Shown here one piece after another: positions 11,670 to 22,400 of a stretch of 64,000 bases of DNA. The translations under genes and the position numbers were made by a program. The notes below the pieces were generated by a model. It worked only from the letters and a program-made list of their open reading frames with translations, made no database searches and was not told where the DNA came from. The stretch is taken from NCBI GenBank assembly GCA_950295325.1, contig OX485806.1, positions 6,076,001 through 6,140,000 on the forward strand, written 5' to 3'. This stretch comes from Polytrichum commune (taxonomy: Eukaryota > Streptophyta > Polytrichopsida > Polytrichales > Polytrichaceae). The stretch's first letter is position 1; each line of letters begins with the position of its first letter.

Positions 11670-12405
11670 TCCATGGGCCCTGAGAATATAACCATTGGAT
11701 GCACAAACCTTGCATTAATTAGGAGACTCGGATTTAGGTTGACAAGCGTAGTTCAACCTTTGGATCAAGGTAAAATAGCATCTTTCAAAATTCAATACAA
11801 GAAGAAACTTTTGTGGTGGGTTTTATCACAATATGATGATGCTACATTGAAGGACTTAAGGAAGGTGGTGCCCAACATCAAACAAACTATCATGTGGAGT
11901 TATGAAGTATGGAGTGAGTTGGATGCACAAATAGTTAGGAATTGTTGAAGGATGGCGCGTGTATTACCAACAACATAGAATGTTGATTTTGCCCTAGTTG
12001 ATGAAAGGGAGAAGAATAAAATTGCGAGAAGAATCATATGAACTTGGTGCTCTGATTTCAAAGTTGCGATTGGGTGATGATGAGATGTCAATCGAGACTT
12101 ACATTCCGATGGAAGGGGAAGAGATTACTGAGCTAGAATTGAATATTGATGAGTTGGTGAATGTTGCTTTGGGAATCAATTATGCACAAGGCTTTGATCT
12201 TAATGTTGATGTGGATTCAGTAGATGTGGATGATGTTGCTCCACCTACAGTAAAGCTTAGTGATGCTAAACGTCATGCATCATTGTTGTTTAATTTCTTA
12301 TTAGACAACTCTTTACATTTTGGTGTTAATGAAATTATTAGTTTTCAAAAGCTAGTAGGGAATTCAAATAAGGTGACAGTTGCTAACTTAGGTAGGCAAC
12401 ACTAG
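11670..12405 (+). pseudogene. pogo/Tigger-type (CENP-B-like) transposase remnant, C-terminal part
   Basis: The + strand reads a TSVVQPLDQGKIASFK line followed by a YKKKLL line, the diagnostic segment around an Asp of the DDE domain in Tigger/jerky-type transposases, then WSELDAQIVRNC, and after a frameshift near 12015-12025 the acidic tail ESYELGALISKLRLGDDE and a LLFNFLLDNS line to a TAG at 12403. At least two in-frame stops (about 11946 and 11979, both at expected Trp codons) and the frameshift show it is dead. The N-terminal DNA-binding half is missing. Family assignment is from motif recognition; no function remains. Confidence 0.7.
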
Positions 12406-12655
12406 AGATCTTTGAACTCTTATTTCAAGAGTTCTTGAGAATATTTGTATTTGTTTGGAATTATAAGTTATTATTTCATACAATCTATATTACTTAAACT
12501 CATTGTATATGTTTTTAAGCTCATATTGCTTATGTTTTTGTATTCCCTCGATAGTGCGACAATTTTACGCCATTTGTCATATTAACGAGAAGACGACACC
12601 TTGATAATACGACATTTTTTGCGTTTCCCAAACGTGTCATACTAAAGAGGGAGAA
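12267..12655 (+). repeat. 3' end of the pogo/Tigger-like element, copy 1
   Basis: From the last codons of the transposase remnant through a downstream non-coding end containing 'tttgtcatattaacgagaagac' and 'cccaaacgtgtcatactaa'. It recurs at 25702-26093 (whole segment) and 33118-33327 (distal half only). The distal part, read inward, starts with a 'ttctccctctttagtatgac' line and may be the terminal inverted repeat. Confidence 0.7.
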
Positions 12656-12676
12656 CAATATCATGGTTATAATCCT

Positions 12677-12820
12677 TATATAATGTCTACTCCCTACAAG
12701 GGGTGAAGTAGTTCTACATCTAACGTCATTACCCTTGGGTGTGACTAAGGATGTTTTACGAACAGACACTCTATTCACTCCGGCCTCCCCCGGAGACCGG
12801 AGTTCTTCTTCTTCTTCTTC
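12677..12820 (+). mobile_element. 5'-truncated SINE (family 2)
   Basis: Flanked by a perfect 13-bp target-site duplication TGGTTATAATCCT at 12664-12676 and 12821-12833. The 3' half, a 'cgaacagacactctattcac' line then 'ccggagaccggagttc', followed by a (TTC)n tail, matches the 3' end of the fuller copy at 20003-20364 on the other strand. The tRNA-like head is not recognisable here, so it inserted 5'-truncated or is more diverged. Confidence 0.7.
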
Positions 12821-13051
12821 TGGTTATAATCCTAGGGCCCACAATTGCTTATCAATGGCCAAGTTGCAATGGATGGTTGTAATGGACAAGTTATCTTGTC
12901 GTGTCATTAGTATCTTCAAGAATATTGTGGGCCGACCACTTCTATGTGGGGGAGAGGTGGGGACAACATATGACAAAAAATATTTGTCTTATTCTACAAC
13001 ATGCAAGTTATTGCGGGTAAGTTTTGACTCCACAAACAAGCTTGACCATTG

Positions 13052-14132
13052 AACAAATTTAGGAATTGTCTCGTCTAGTCACCAAAAACTTACAAATCAT
13101 GTAGATTGTCAATTCAAATAAGAATCGGAGTGGAGATGCAAAAGAGAAAGGAAGCCAAAATGAGCATTCTCTTTCTCTTTAAATGATAATATAGAATCTC
13201 CCAATCATGTTAAGACTTGAACCAGCTCAGAAGGGTTAAGTATTTGGAGCATATAGTCCAATTTCATTGCAGCACGTGTCTTTTTTATTGCATAAACCTT
13301 GCCATATTTGGTGTCTAATTTAATAGGGCGACTTTCCCGGTCCTCTTGGGGCTATACTTTGTCAACCTAGGGCTTTTCCTCACGGGAACGCAAAGGGAAC
13401 GCGTAGGGAACTCATCAGGAACGCCAGCTATGGACCCCAAAACCCTAAAGCCTGTTCCAGCTCCAGCTATGGCGATGCTCTGTACATTCTTCCTGCATGC
13501 ATTTCGCTCGATCATCATTCCCATTCATCAGGTGACTCCCTCGGAACTTGCACAGAGTGTGATCGCGTCCTCTCTACTGTTTTTTTCATTTCTTTGCCTA
13601 TCATTCGACTGTTTGCTTACTTCTTTTGGCTCAGAATTCACGTTTCGCTCAACATTCGAACTGGGCTGGATTCTCATGGTTTAGCCTAGCAGCAGGTAGG
13701 GTGGCGAATGGCCTCCCTCTATCTACGTTTCGCTTAAGAAATGCCTTTCTTAACTCAGATTGCAAAGTTAGAGAAGCTTTTAAGTACTCTCCATCGGCTG
13801 TTCTCCATCGCGTTGTTTCTTTTTGTCGATTTTTTTTCTTCTTCTGTGAGGCTCAGGCGATCTGCGAGATTCAAGTTCGTGGAGGAGCTTAGGCAGACAG
13901 TGCGAGCTGGTGTGGAGGTTATTGATCCCGGTGTTCCATTTTCTGCTTTCATTCTACCTCGGTTTGTAGTGGATTGCTATTTATCGAGCGTGGATATTTC
14001 CATTAGCTGAGTTGTACGACATTCTGAGAGGGTGATAGAGCCAGACTGACCTTGTAGTGTACATTTTTCCTTGTATGTGACAGTGATTCGCAGTTGTGAA
14101 GTGGTTCCTGGACACGTGGACGTATGGGAGCG
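13052..14132 (+). other. Upstream region and probable 5' UTR exons of the mitochondrial-protein gene
   Basis: From about 13330 the base composition rises and several exon-like blocks end in good donors ('attcatcag|gtgact', 'gatcccg|gtgttc') or follow good acceptors ('tgtgacag|tgattc' near 14083). These may be non-coding first exons of the gene starting at 14133. Upstream ATGs open only short frames. Exon structure is inference. The 13.05-13.32 kb part resembles the repeat near 47.65-47.91 kb. Confidence 0.35.
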
Positions 14133-15536
14133 ATGTCGAGAGCAATTGTTCGCCAGCTTGGAGGCCACTATGGCCAGCAGTCTCGGCCTCCCGGGTATCG
14201 AACCCATTGGTTCTCAACTGTGGTACGCATTTCACAATCCTATTCTGTACATGAATGATTGCAGGCAGGCAGAAAGAAAGAAAGACGATTCCGATATTGC
14301 CACCGGCGTGAGTAAGGTGCGGATAAGGGCAAGCCAATGTAAGGTCACCCGTCTTAGCACTATTCCGGCTTAACCTTGGAGTTCCCATATGTTTAATCTA
14401 CATTCCAAAGATGAATGATGACACTGTTAGCACGTTTGTAATATCTTAATGTTTGTTTACCGTTTCTTATGTATAAGAAACAGATGTTTGAGAACTTGTG
14501 GGTTACAATTCTCATTCTATATATACCTCCTTAAACTTCAAGACAATCCAATATATTATGGAATTTTGAAGGCATTGTATGTTATTACTCTTGTCGAAGT
14601 GGCATATTTCTTAAATACCTGAAATTAAGTGAGGTCTGACTATGTCATAATATGGTTTCAAAATTTGCTGAATTACATATCGATATACATTCAAGGCTAA
14701 TGGAATATATGGAAACTGAGAGGTGGAATTCCTTGTCCTTTGACTTGGTTCTAGTAAACAAGAAGAGACGTTCTTCGCTTGGTACAGAGTAGAGTTTTTA
14801 AGAACCAGCTGTTCAAACACTTGTGAAACATAAATCTAATTCTATATCGTCCTCCTTCAACTTCATAACTAGCAAAGACATGAAGAGGTGTATAAGTACT
14901 TCCGATCTAAGGTGAGGTCTGGACTATGTTATGACCTATGGTCCACCAGAACACATTCAAAGCTAGGAGAATATAAGGAAAATGAGGAGTAGGAAGTCAT
15001 TATCCTTGAATGGTGTAGATAATTTCTCGACAGAGTTGTTATGTACTGTTTCTTGCTAAAGTGAATGGGTGTACTTTCTTCCTGGATGTGAAATACTGGC
15101 TACAGGGAGCTAGTTGCTCTCAATGACAAATCGATATGAATATGTTTCTGTATCTGTCAACCAGGCACAGGATGTGGGTGTGGAGAGAAAAGGTCGAGGA
15201 GGAGCGGCTGGTGTAGCAGCTGTTTTGGTTGCAGCTTCGGTTGTGGGTGGCACATACTACGCAATGACAATGGAACCTCAGCCAAGACCTACACCTCCTG
15301 TGGTGCCAATGCAAAGTATGCCTAAGCCAAGTGCACCCACAGAAATTGTATCCCCATTTGCTCCTCCAAAGGTTTCGGCTCGTGATGAGCTCACTCAAAG
15401 ACTGGACGCATTAAGGACAGAACTGGAAACTTTGCGGAAGCAGAAACAAGATAAACTTGTGGATATGAAGAAAAAGGCAATCAAAGAGGAGATTCATACC
15501 ATCCAGTCTGGCCTCGCTTCTCTTGATAAGAGGTAA
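14133..15536 (+). CDS. Small probable mitochondrial single-pass coiled-coil protein, 151 aa
   Basis: Exon 1 (14133-14222) encodes 30 residues, MSRAIVRQLGG... to WFSTV, rich in Arg, Gln, Ser and lacking acids: a good mitochondrial presequence. Exon 2 (15171-15536; an acceptor 6 bp upstream is also possible) is in phase 0 and ends TAA. It encodes a Gly/Ala/Val membrane segment (GVAAVLVAASVVGGTYY), a Pro-rich linker (PQPRPTPPVVP) and a charged C-terminal coiled coil from about DELTQRLDALRTELETLRK to the end. The architecture (presequence, one membrane helix, Pro-rich hinge, coiled coil) resembles small inner-membrane accessory or assembly proteins, but I do not recognise a family. The intron is 948 bp. 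Location is inference from the N-terminus; dual or plastid targeting is possible. Confidence 0.6.
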
Positions 15537-17611
15537 ATGGTCATTGTAGCTGGAGTGAAAGAGTATGTTTGGGTTTGGGGAAGAAGAGGTTGTTTCTCTT
15601 GCTGGTATTTTGAACAGCTCTAGGTTCCATGATGACAGGCACGCTACTGGCAAAAAGTCTTGGAATTCTTTTCTGTTGAATCACTTGGATCATGTGGATG
15701 TGATCTGAGCGCTTGAAACAATTGGATTATCTGTAGTTTGTTAATTGAACTGGCACTTCAAAAATTCTCAATGGCGACTGGTTGAATACCAGCTTATTCA
15801 CCATCAACTCCACAGAATTGCATGTACAGTGTAAAACTATAAATCCAGTAAAATTCTGGTGATATAATGTGTGCAGTTCCTTTCTTACTGCAGTCTGTAA
15901 CTGGCTTAATCTCCTGTTTCGATTTTGATGCCAATTTGCTGCATTATGCTATCAATGTTTTTGGAACTTGGATATCTTGTTCTATGCTTTGGGGAGTTCT
16001 GTAAGATCTTTCTGTGTGCGTTGGGTGCTTGGGCATAGAACATATTTTTGGAATATGTCTAGAATGCTCTATGATAAATATTGGAATTGCATTTATTTAC
16101 AGTTGTAATAGTGCGTGTTGATTTCTTCAGTCTATACAATAAAACTTAGGAAGAGCAATCCCTAAACTGATAAATGGGATGAACACCTGGAGGTTTCTGT
16201 ATGAACATTCTCCTGCAATCATCCCTTAGCATCCTGACTCTCTCTTCATCCCCCTGAAATATGTGACTCACACCTCTTAAATATGTATGTGCAAGCTATT
16301 TTGTCAAGGTTCACAGATGTGTTCTGGGCTTGACAATGATTCAAGTGTGGTGCTCTGCACTGGAATGCTTTTGAAAGGCATGTAACAACATCAACCTTTC
16401 TGTAGCCCACTGAAATAAATATATGCATGCATACTGAATTGCCAAGCTGCATTTAGTTTTTATGGCTCTACAAGTTTCCAAAATTACATTAGATGGGAAT
16501 GAACCCTGAAGCCATGGTCTAGGCTGGAGCTTAGCTTTTGGAAGATTGATCTTAGTTGCAGAACAAGACTAAATTTTAGGAGTTTGAAGTGCAGAACACT
16601 GGCCATTGCAGTGCTTTGTTTTTTTATGTACATGATGCAAAGATAGTACATAAATAAACACTTTGATTTCTCACATATGATTTGCATTCATGTAGTTTGT
16701 GAATTTTCCTACTGGATTAGTTTAAATTCACATGATTGGCCACCCAACATGGGGAGAGGGTCATTTGGGTGCCAAAGCTGCCTCCAAATGAGAGGGTCTG
16801 TCTTTTAAATGTGCTTATTTAGTGGACCATCTTGCATCACTCACTATTTGGTATGTGCTAATCAATTTGGCAGGGAGCTTGTGGCCTTTATTAAGCATGG
16901 CTTTTGTTGTTGTGGTTACTACTCATAAATTATAAATTTGTAGTTTTAGGCTTCATTTTTTGTGCATTCTCTTTAGAACAAGGCCAGGTTAACTGGGTGC
17001 CATGTATTTTCACTCCAGTGAATTTCCATTTGAGTTTAAAAGAGTATTAAGCAATTATGCCATGTTGGCAGGCTGATAGCTATTGTGGCACTTTTGCTAA
17101 CCCTGCTGGATGCATCTCTGGGCTTTACATGAACAAACGAATCTTTAGAATTTTTTCTGGAAAACTTTTCACTCAACAAAAGCAACTCATGATAAACTAC
17201 TCCACAATGTGCAAAATGGGAATTACAGTGGGCACGCATAGTATTATCTATAGGAAACAACCTAGTCATAACAGAAGAGTACAGTACCATATCCCATTCT
17301 TCAACACGATTTTAAAGTCAAAGGCAGTCAAAATCCTACATTTGACTTCTTGAGGTCCCAAATATGGTGGTAATTGGCGAACTTAAAATTCAATCATAGT
17401 AATTGTTATAGATAGGAGACCAAGTTGATCTCTTACCACATAATGCCTTGTCGGTCTGGACTCTGGATTGTAAAGCATTTATCCACCTACTTGACTAGGT
17501 TGGGTGGGGCCAGGAATTTGTCAAGCACAGTGCAAGAGTTATACTTATGAGATGCTTGTCTAGTAGCACATTCAACCTAATAAACTACTTACCCAACTCT
17601 GATTTACCTTG
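15537..17611. other. 3' flank and intergenic DNA, no supported gene
   Basis: Presumed 3' UTR of the preceding gene followed by AT-rich DNA. Open frames are short, overlap on both strands and show no domain. Nothing further recognised. Confidence 0.5.
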
Positions 17612-17627
17612 AAAGTAGGGATCAATG

Positions 17628-17821
17628 AGGTTTGAGATGACCCTAAATTCCTGGATGATGGTGGAGAGATAACCAAATCTCAAGGAAGAAGTTGCCAGTT
17701 CGATTCCTGGCTGTGAATTCTCCTCCCTACTTGATGAAAAAACTTGCCAAGTGGATAACTGCCTCATGTGCTTTGGCGTTGGCCTATCGGCCTTCTGTCT
17801 CAAAAAGAAGAAGAAGAAAAA
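17628..17821 (+). mobile_element. tRNA-derived SINE (family 1)
   Basis: A 13-bp direct repeat GTAGGGATCAATG (up to 16 bp if the adjoining A's are counted) occurs at 17615-17627 and 17825-17837. The body carries a tRNA-like B box (AGTTCGATTCC, about 17698-17708) with an A-box-like 'ggtggagagataacc' about 45 bp before it. It ends in an A-rich tail (aaaagaagaagaagaaaaaaaa). This is the expected anatomy of a Pol III SINE: internal promoter, unrelated tail, poly(A), target duplication. The right duplication abuts the start of a CCGGTT-repeat copy. Confidence 0.75.
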
Positions 17822-17837
17822 AAAGTAGGGATCAATG

Positions 17838-18058
17838 TTTCGGGAGATTTTAGCGCATACTCGGTCAAGATCCTAGAGTTTCTAGTATTAACCGATTACA
17901 TGTTGACATCATTCTGTTTTCGTTTATTAAATAGAGGCATTTTATGTAAATTCCTCTAAATCAATCGGTAATTTTCTTGAAGTCTTGAATTTGAACCCAT
18001 TATTTCTTAAAGTCAACCGGTCCATTTGTAACTAGCTATCGGTTCTCCCCATTCATTG
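17838..18058 (+). repeat. CCGGTT-rich dispersed repeat, copy 2
   Basis: Aligns with 7019-7235 throughout, including 'actcggtcaagatcctag', 'attcctctaaatc' and the 'ggttctcccc' end, with many substitutions and partial loss of the CCGGTT motifs. Its left edge meets the target duplication of the SINE at 17628. Confidence 0.65.
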
Positions 18059-18944
18059 GTAGGGGCTTCCTTTTTTTTAATTACTATTTTTTTTTCAAAC
18101 AAATTGATCTCGGAGCTAGCCGCCGAAGATCAAAATTTAGCAATATTTCAAGGCACAACACTCCTTGGACTCCGGCCAATTGTGGTATTTATTGTCACTT
18201 ACTATGTCAAATTACATCATGTTAGACTTCTTACTGCATATTTCATGTTCACAAGCAAATTACAATACTTGTAACTTTTGTATATGGCCATCCAAATGAT
18301 ATGCTTTGATGCATTGTAATCCTCTTGGTCTTGCAATATATATATATAGAGAGAGAGATGATATTAATAGTAAATTGCTCAATGCTTGTAATGTTGGTCC
18401 TAGATATGCTTAAGTTATCATTGCATAATTCCGAATAGTAAGAGACACTAAATTCCACACTCCTTGAACATGCTCACAACTTGCCTGTGAGCTTACAGAC
18501 TAAAATCCTCACGAAAGTCAACCTCTAACTTCGGTTTTAGTTCTAAAATTTAGTTGGTGGGCCTCTCAAGTATTGTGGTACCTAGCTTACCTCGACTAAT
18601 GCTTTGAATGTAAGCAAAGGGCATTGGAGGGGTTCATTGTCCCATAAACCTTTGGCCTTCTTGGACTTTAAAATTCATTTCACTGTGCTTTGAATTGCAT
18701 GGCAATCACATTAGTTTTCCTTTGACTCTTAACAAAAGATATGTGGTCCATTGACTTGTAATGAACATTGTCTTCTAGATTGTATCATGTGTGTTCATTT
18801 TAAAATTAATTCAAGGGGTTTTCTACATTGTTGTCACTTATACTTTAGTGTTCATTTGTGGACCACATGCCTTATGTCATTTTTGGGATGCATATCACAC
18901 CCACATCAATTGCAGCCCACAATATTTGCACTCGAGTAAGCATG
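18059..18944. other. Intergenic, includes a decayed copy of the TA-flanked MITE
   Basis: The line near 18418-18462 ('cataattccgaatagtaag agacactaaattc') matches the inner and terminal part of the TA-flanked MITE family. A (TA/GA)n tract lies near 18338-18358. No gene supported. Confidence 0.4.
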
Positions 18945-19310
18945 ATCAGTACATACACTTTTAGCTCGACACCCATTTCTCCTAGATTTGCAACTAGTTT
19001 GAGATGATCTTAGTAAATTTGAATCAATTCCTCTCATTATTATTGGAGCTCGTATGAGTTTCCGAACTCTTTATTAAAGTGGAGATTCTCTTTCTAATTA
19101 ATGATTAGCATGTACCCCTAACTTCCAATTATGTTGACTATTGAACCTAAAATGGTTAACAAAATTTAAACACATACAACTCCAATCTCTCCCAAACGTA
19201 CATGTCTATTTGTTGTCCGTTCTTAGATCTAGACCTAACCACACACCACTTTAATATAGGTGTCCACTTACGCTAAGTGACTAAATTAGGCATGCCTACC
19301 TTAAAAGGTG
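18945..19310 (+). repeat. Dispersed repeat R5, copy 1
   Basis: About 350 bp shared with 60590-60930 inside an MSH3 intron. Common landmarks in order: 'cttttagct', 'agatgat', 'ggagctc(a/g)tatga', 'ttgactattga(a/g)cctaga/aaat', 'taaccacacaccact' and a 'gtaacccaatttgg/gactaaattagg' end. Heavily diverged and without visible terminal repeats, so the class is unknown. Confidence 0.5.
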
Positions 19311-19522
19311 TAAGTGCTAGGTTAGGACACAATGACAAGATGCAAGATTATTATAGATGTTAATTACAAATTCAAGTGCAGTCATGGATATGTTCAATAA
19401 ACAAGGTCAATCTAGACTCGTGTGACTTTATAGGAACACGCCCGTCAATTGCAACACAAGAAGTTGTAATTATCATTGAATTATCTAGCTTTGGTTGGAT
19501 TTGGTGGTAACTATGATCACTA

Positions 19523-19725
19523 TGCTAAATATTGCGTTTAGTGTCACTTCCTATTTGGAATTACACAATGCTATGACTATTTATTGTATATCTCAATTTC
19601 TATGAACAAAGGTCAAATTGGTTGTCTGGATATTATAAAGCACTTACATCTTTAGTTGGCTAAACTTGCATTAATAGCATTGCATTGTTCTAGAAAGTAA
19701 GCGACACTAAATGCAATATTTAGTG
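19523..19725. mobile_element. TA-flanked ~210-bp MITE, copy 2
   Basis: Left end TGCTAAATATTGCGTTTAGT and right end reading inward CACTAAATATTGCATTTAGT, both followed by GTC(A/G)CTT. TA flanks at 19521-19522 and 19726-19727. The interior aligns with the copy at 10979. A third, partial copy follows immediately (about 19726-19910), apparently a tandem or nested insertion. Confidence 0.65.
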
Positions 19726-20002
19726 TACATTGATTATTTGGAGTTACAAAGTGCTATAACTATTTAGCGAGAATATAATACTTTACCAAGCAAAGGCGTT
19801 TATGTTCTACAATGTTTGAACGACCTATTGAGCTTTTGTTAGTAAGAATTGAAATCTTGAGTAAGACATTAAATTGTATTGTGTAACTCTGAATAGTGTC
19901 ACACCTTAATTGGGATACTCATTGTACATTTAATTGCGACTTCTACCTAAAAGCAAGCCCTGTATATTCTTGCACAAAATGAACGTGGCTTGAGCATGAG
20001 AA

Positions 20003-20364
20003 GAGAGAGAGAGAGAAACTCCGGTCAACAAGGGGCCGGCGTGAATAAAGTGTCCGTTCGTAATGCCAATGAACCCGATGGCCACTGGACAAGGGGACAC
20101 TGGGACAATACTACTCTCCCCTTTCGAGGATGGACACTATAGTGACACACTATACTAGTTCCTAGCTAGCCACTAGTGCCTTGAAGATACCGGACATGGT
20201 ATCCCCCCAAAGGGCTTTGAGGTACCCATACAACAAGGTCCAAGGACCCCCCACCATAGTTGGGTGGACTAAGGTGGTGAGCACCACGCCGGCATGGGGA
20301 ATAGAACCCACAACCTCCTCATTGGGGGCCATGAGCCTAACCACCAAGCCAAGGCCCGTGGTGC
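20003..20364 (-). mobile_element. tRNA-derived SINE (family 2), full-length copy
   Basis: A perfect 14-bp target duplication CTTGAGCATGAGAA lies at 19989-20002 and 20365-20378. Read on the - strand, the element opens with a tRNA-like head: A box TGGCTTGGTGGTTAGGC (about 20332-20348), B box GGTTCTATTCC (about 20303-20313). An unrelated body and a (TC)n-rich 3' tail follow. About 362 bp. The 3' third matches the truncated copy at 12677-12820, whose tail is (TTC)n. Pyrimidine-rich tails instead of poly(A) are a noticeable trait of this family. Confidence 0.8.
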
Positions 20365-20378
20365 CTTGAGCATGAGAA

Positions 20379-21984
20379 CATGTGGTTGGTTACGAACACC
20401 CCTAGAATCAACACTTCAAAAATCCACATATTATTTATATGTTGTCCGAAAACTACATATTATGAAGATGTGTTGACTTCTTTCTTTAATTACCAGCATG
20501 ACCAACGACGACAACAATTGTGCTCATATTCTTTTACAAATAATTCTACATATGTTTCACTACAAGCACGTGAGATTTGGACAAACATGTCCTATGCCAA
20601 TAAAACTTGTCTTAATTCATTGAGTAATCTTTATGCAAATCTACCATAGTGGTAGATTTGCATACTTTTCATTGATGCATGACGTGTTGCCCAAGTGTCA
20701 TATTCTTGTGGTGTACACAATATTCAATTAATTTGACATTGGATGAACCTTAAAGATGTTGAATTCATCCATGTAATAGGATTCACTACACCGTTGATGG
20801 TATTTAGTGTCACGTACACTACTTATGAAGGGATCAAACTAGATGCCTAGAGGTCACAAAGTGTCACTTCCGTTAATTGCAAATATGATACTATTTGTCA
20901 ACATGAATAACTTTTTGAGTGAAATTTTATTAATATTGTAACGTCTAGTGTAGCACATTGGCATGCTTGAGATGAAAGTTTTGCATTTTAAGTATGCAAG
21001 GGAAGATGTTATTGAGCATAGTAATGGCAAGTGTTAGGTATCGACATTCTAGTATCCAAGAGAAGAATATTCTTGAACATACTAATGCCGAGTGTCATCT
21101 ATGTACACTGTAGTCAACTTGTAAGATCATTGTGTAACATAGGCTTACACCTCATAACACAATTGAGCATACTCATTGCAAGATATTAGTAAGTGCACTT
21201 GAACTCCAAGTGTCATGAGGTGACACTAATAGTGGAGTTGTTGATCATTGGTGTAACTTGACATATGCCTCAAAATAGGGTAAGTGACACTATTACGCAA
21301 ACGACATTAAATACCATAGACGACGCAATCAAGATGGATAAAGCATATGCCTATATGGGGGTCATTGTTTTTTAAGAAGGGGGAGGCGGTAGATAGGCGA
21401 GTGGTATGCTTGCATCCAAGATTTCCCGAAACTCCTCGAAACTATGAATACCACATAAGATTTGGGAGAGTGGGCCTCCTCAAGGTAAAAGCACCCTCAA
21501 AGGCGACTCTAAGGAGAGTTATGAATGTTGAATTTACTGTCGAACACGTGATATACATTCCACAAATATTGTAATCTATGGCACGAACGACGTTCCTCCA
21601 AGCTCACCTTGTTACTTTCTCCAAGTTATGATAGGCAACATCATCCTACACGAGACGTGGTCTGTGTGGTCACTAATGAACCTTTCAACATACGTAGGGA
21701 TTCGACAACTAAATCCGTAATACTCTAAACTCCGTAATATCATGCTTTGTGGCAACCAAAGTGCGCGTGATATTAAGGAGTTGTGCAGTGTTAACATGGA
21801 TGTGTGATAAATGAGAATTAGTGTAGCATGTGACATTGTGGAATAACACAAAGTCAACATTCCAATAATGATGCGTATGTTTTAGATTCTTTGGTGGTTT
21901 ATTTTCATGTCCGAACCCGTGATATCTGGCAGGATATCATGACAACGAGGAGTGAAATTTAAACTAAGAACATCCATTCCCTAC
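20379..21984. other. Intergenic, no supported gene
   Basis: Mostly AT-rich DNA with scattered 'tatttagtgtcac' lines (for example 20800-20813) that are probably single ends of the TA-flanked MITE family. A short + strand frame at 21347-21574 has no recognisable domain. Confidence 0.4.
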
Positions 21985-22275
21985 CCAGCAGGGCAGGCCA
22001 AGTAGCCGTTTTTTTGGGTAACCAGGCACCACTCGTTGTGTAAGGTAATTTTAAACCATCACGAAAACTCACGTGACTTGGTGTTAATCCTCGTAAACTT
22101 AGGTTTTGGGACTAAAACGTTCACCTGCTTTTTCACTTCACGAAATAACTCGCTCGACGCACTTGCCCAACAACTTGTGGGGGGTGGTTTGTTAATGTTG
22201 ATCCCTATCGGCTTCCTTGCATCCCGGAATAATTGATGTTTGTGGCCCGAGGCCACATGAGGAGAATCGAGAGTT
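21985..22275. repeat. Repeat R6, copy 1 (empty site)
   Basis: About 290 bp, nearly identical to 22401-23068 once the MITE in that copy is removed. Landmarks: 'agccgtttttttgggtaacc', 'cgctcgacgcacttgccc', 'cccgaggccacatgaggaga'. At the point corresponding to the insertion this copy reads uninterrupted 'cgtaaacttaggttttggg'. Confidence 0.8.
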
Positions 22276-22400
22276 AAAGAGTTGCAAATCAATAAACGGT
22301 GCCCCATACTTACCGATCAACTTGGGGGAGTTTTTTAAAAAACACCCCCATTTCACCAAGAAAAGCCGGAAAAGGATGTCAAGGCTAGCTTAGCCCACCC

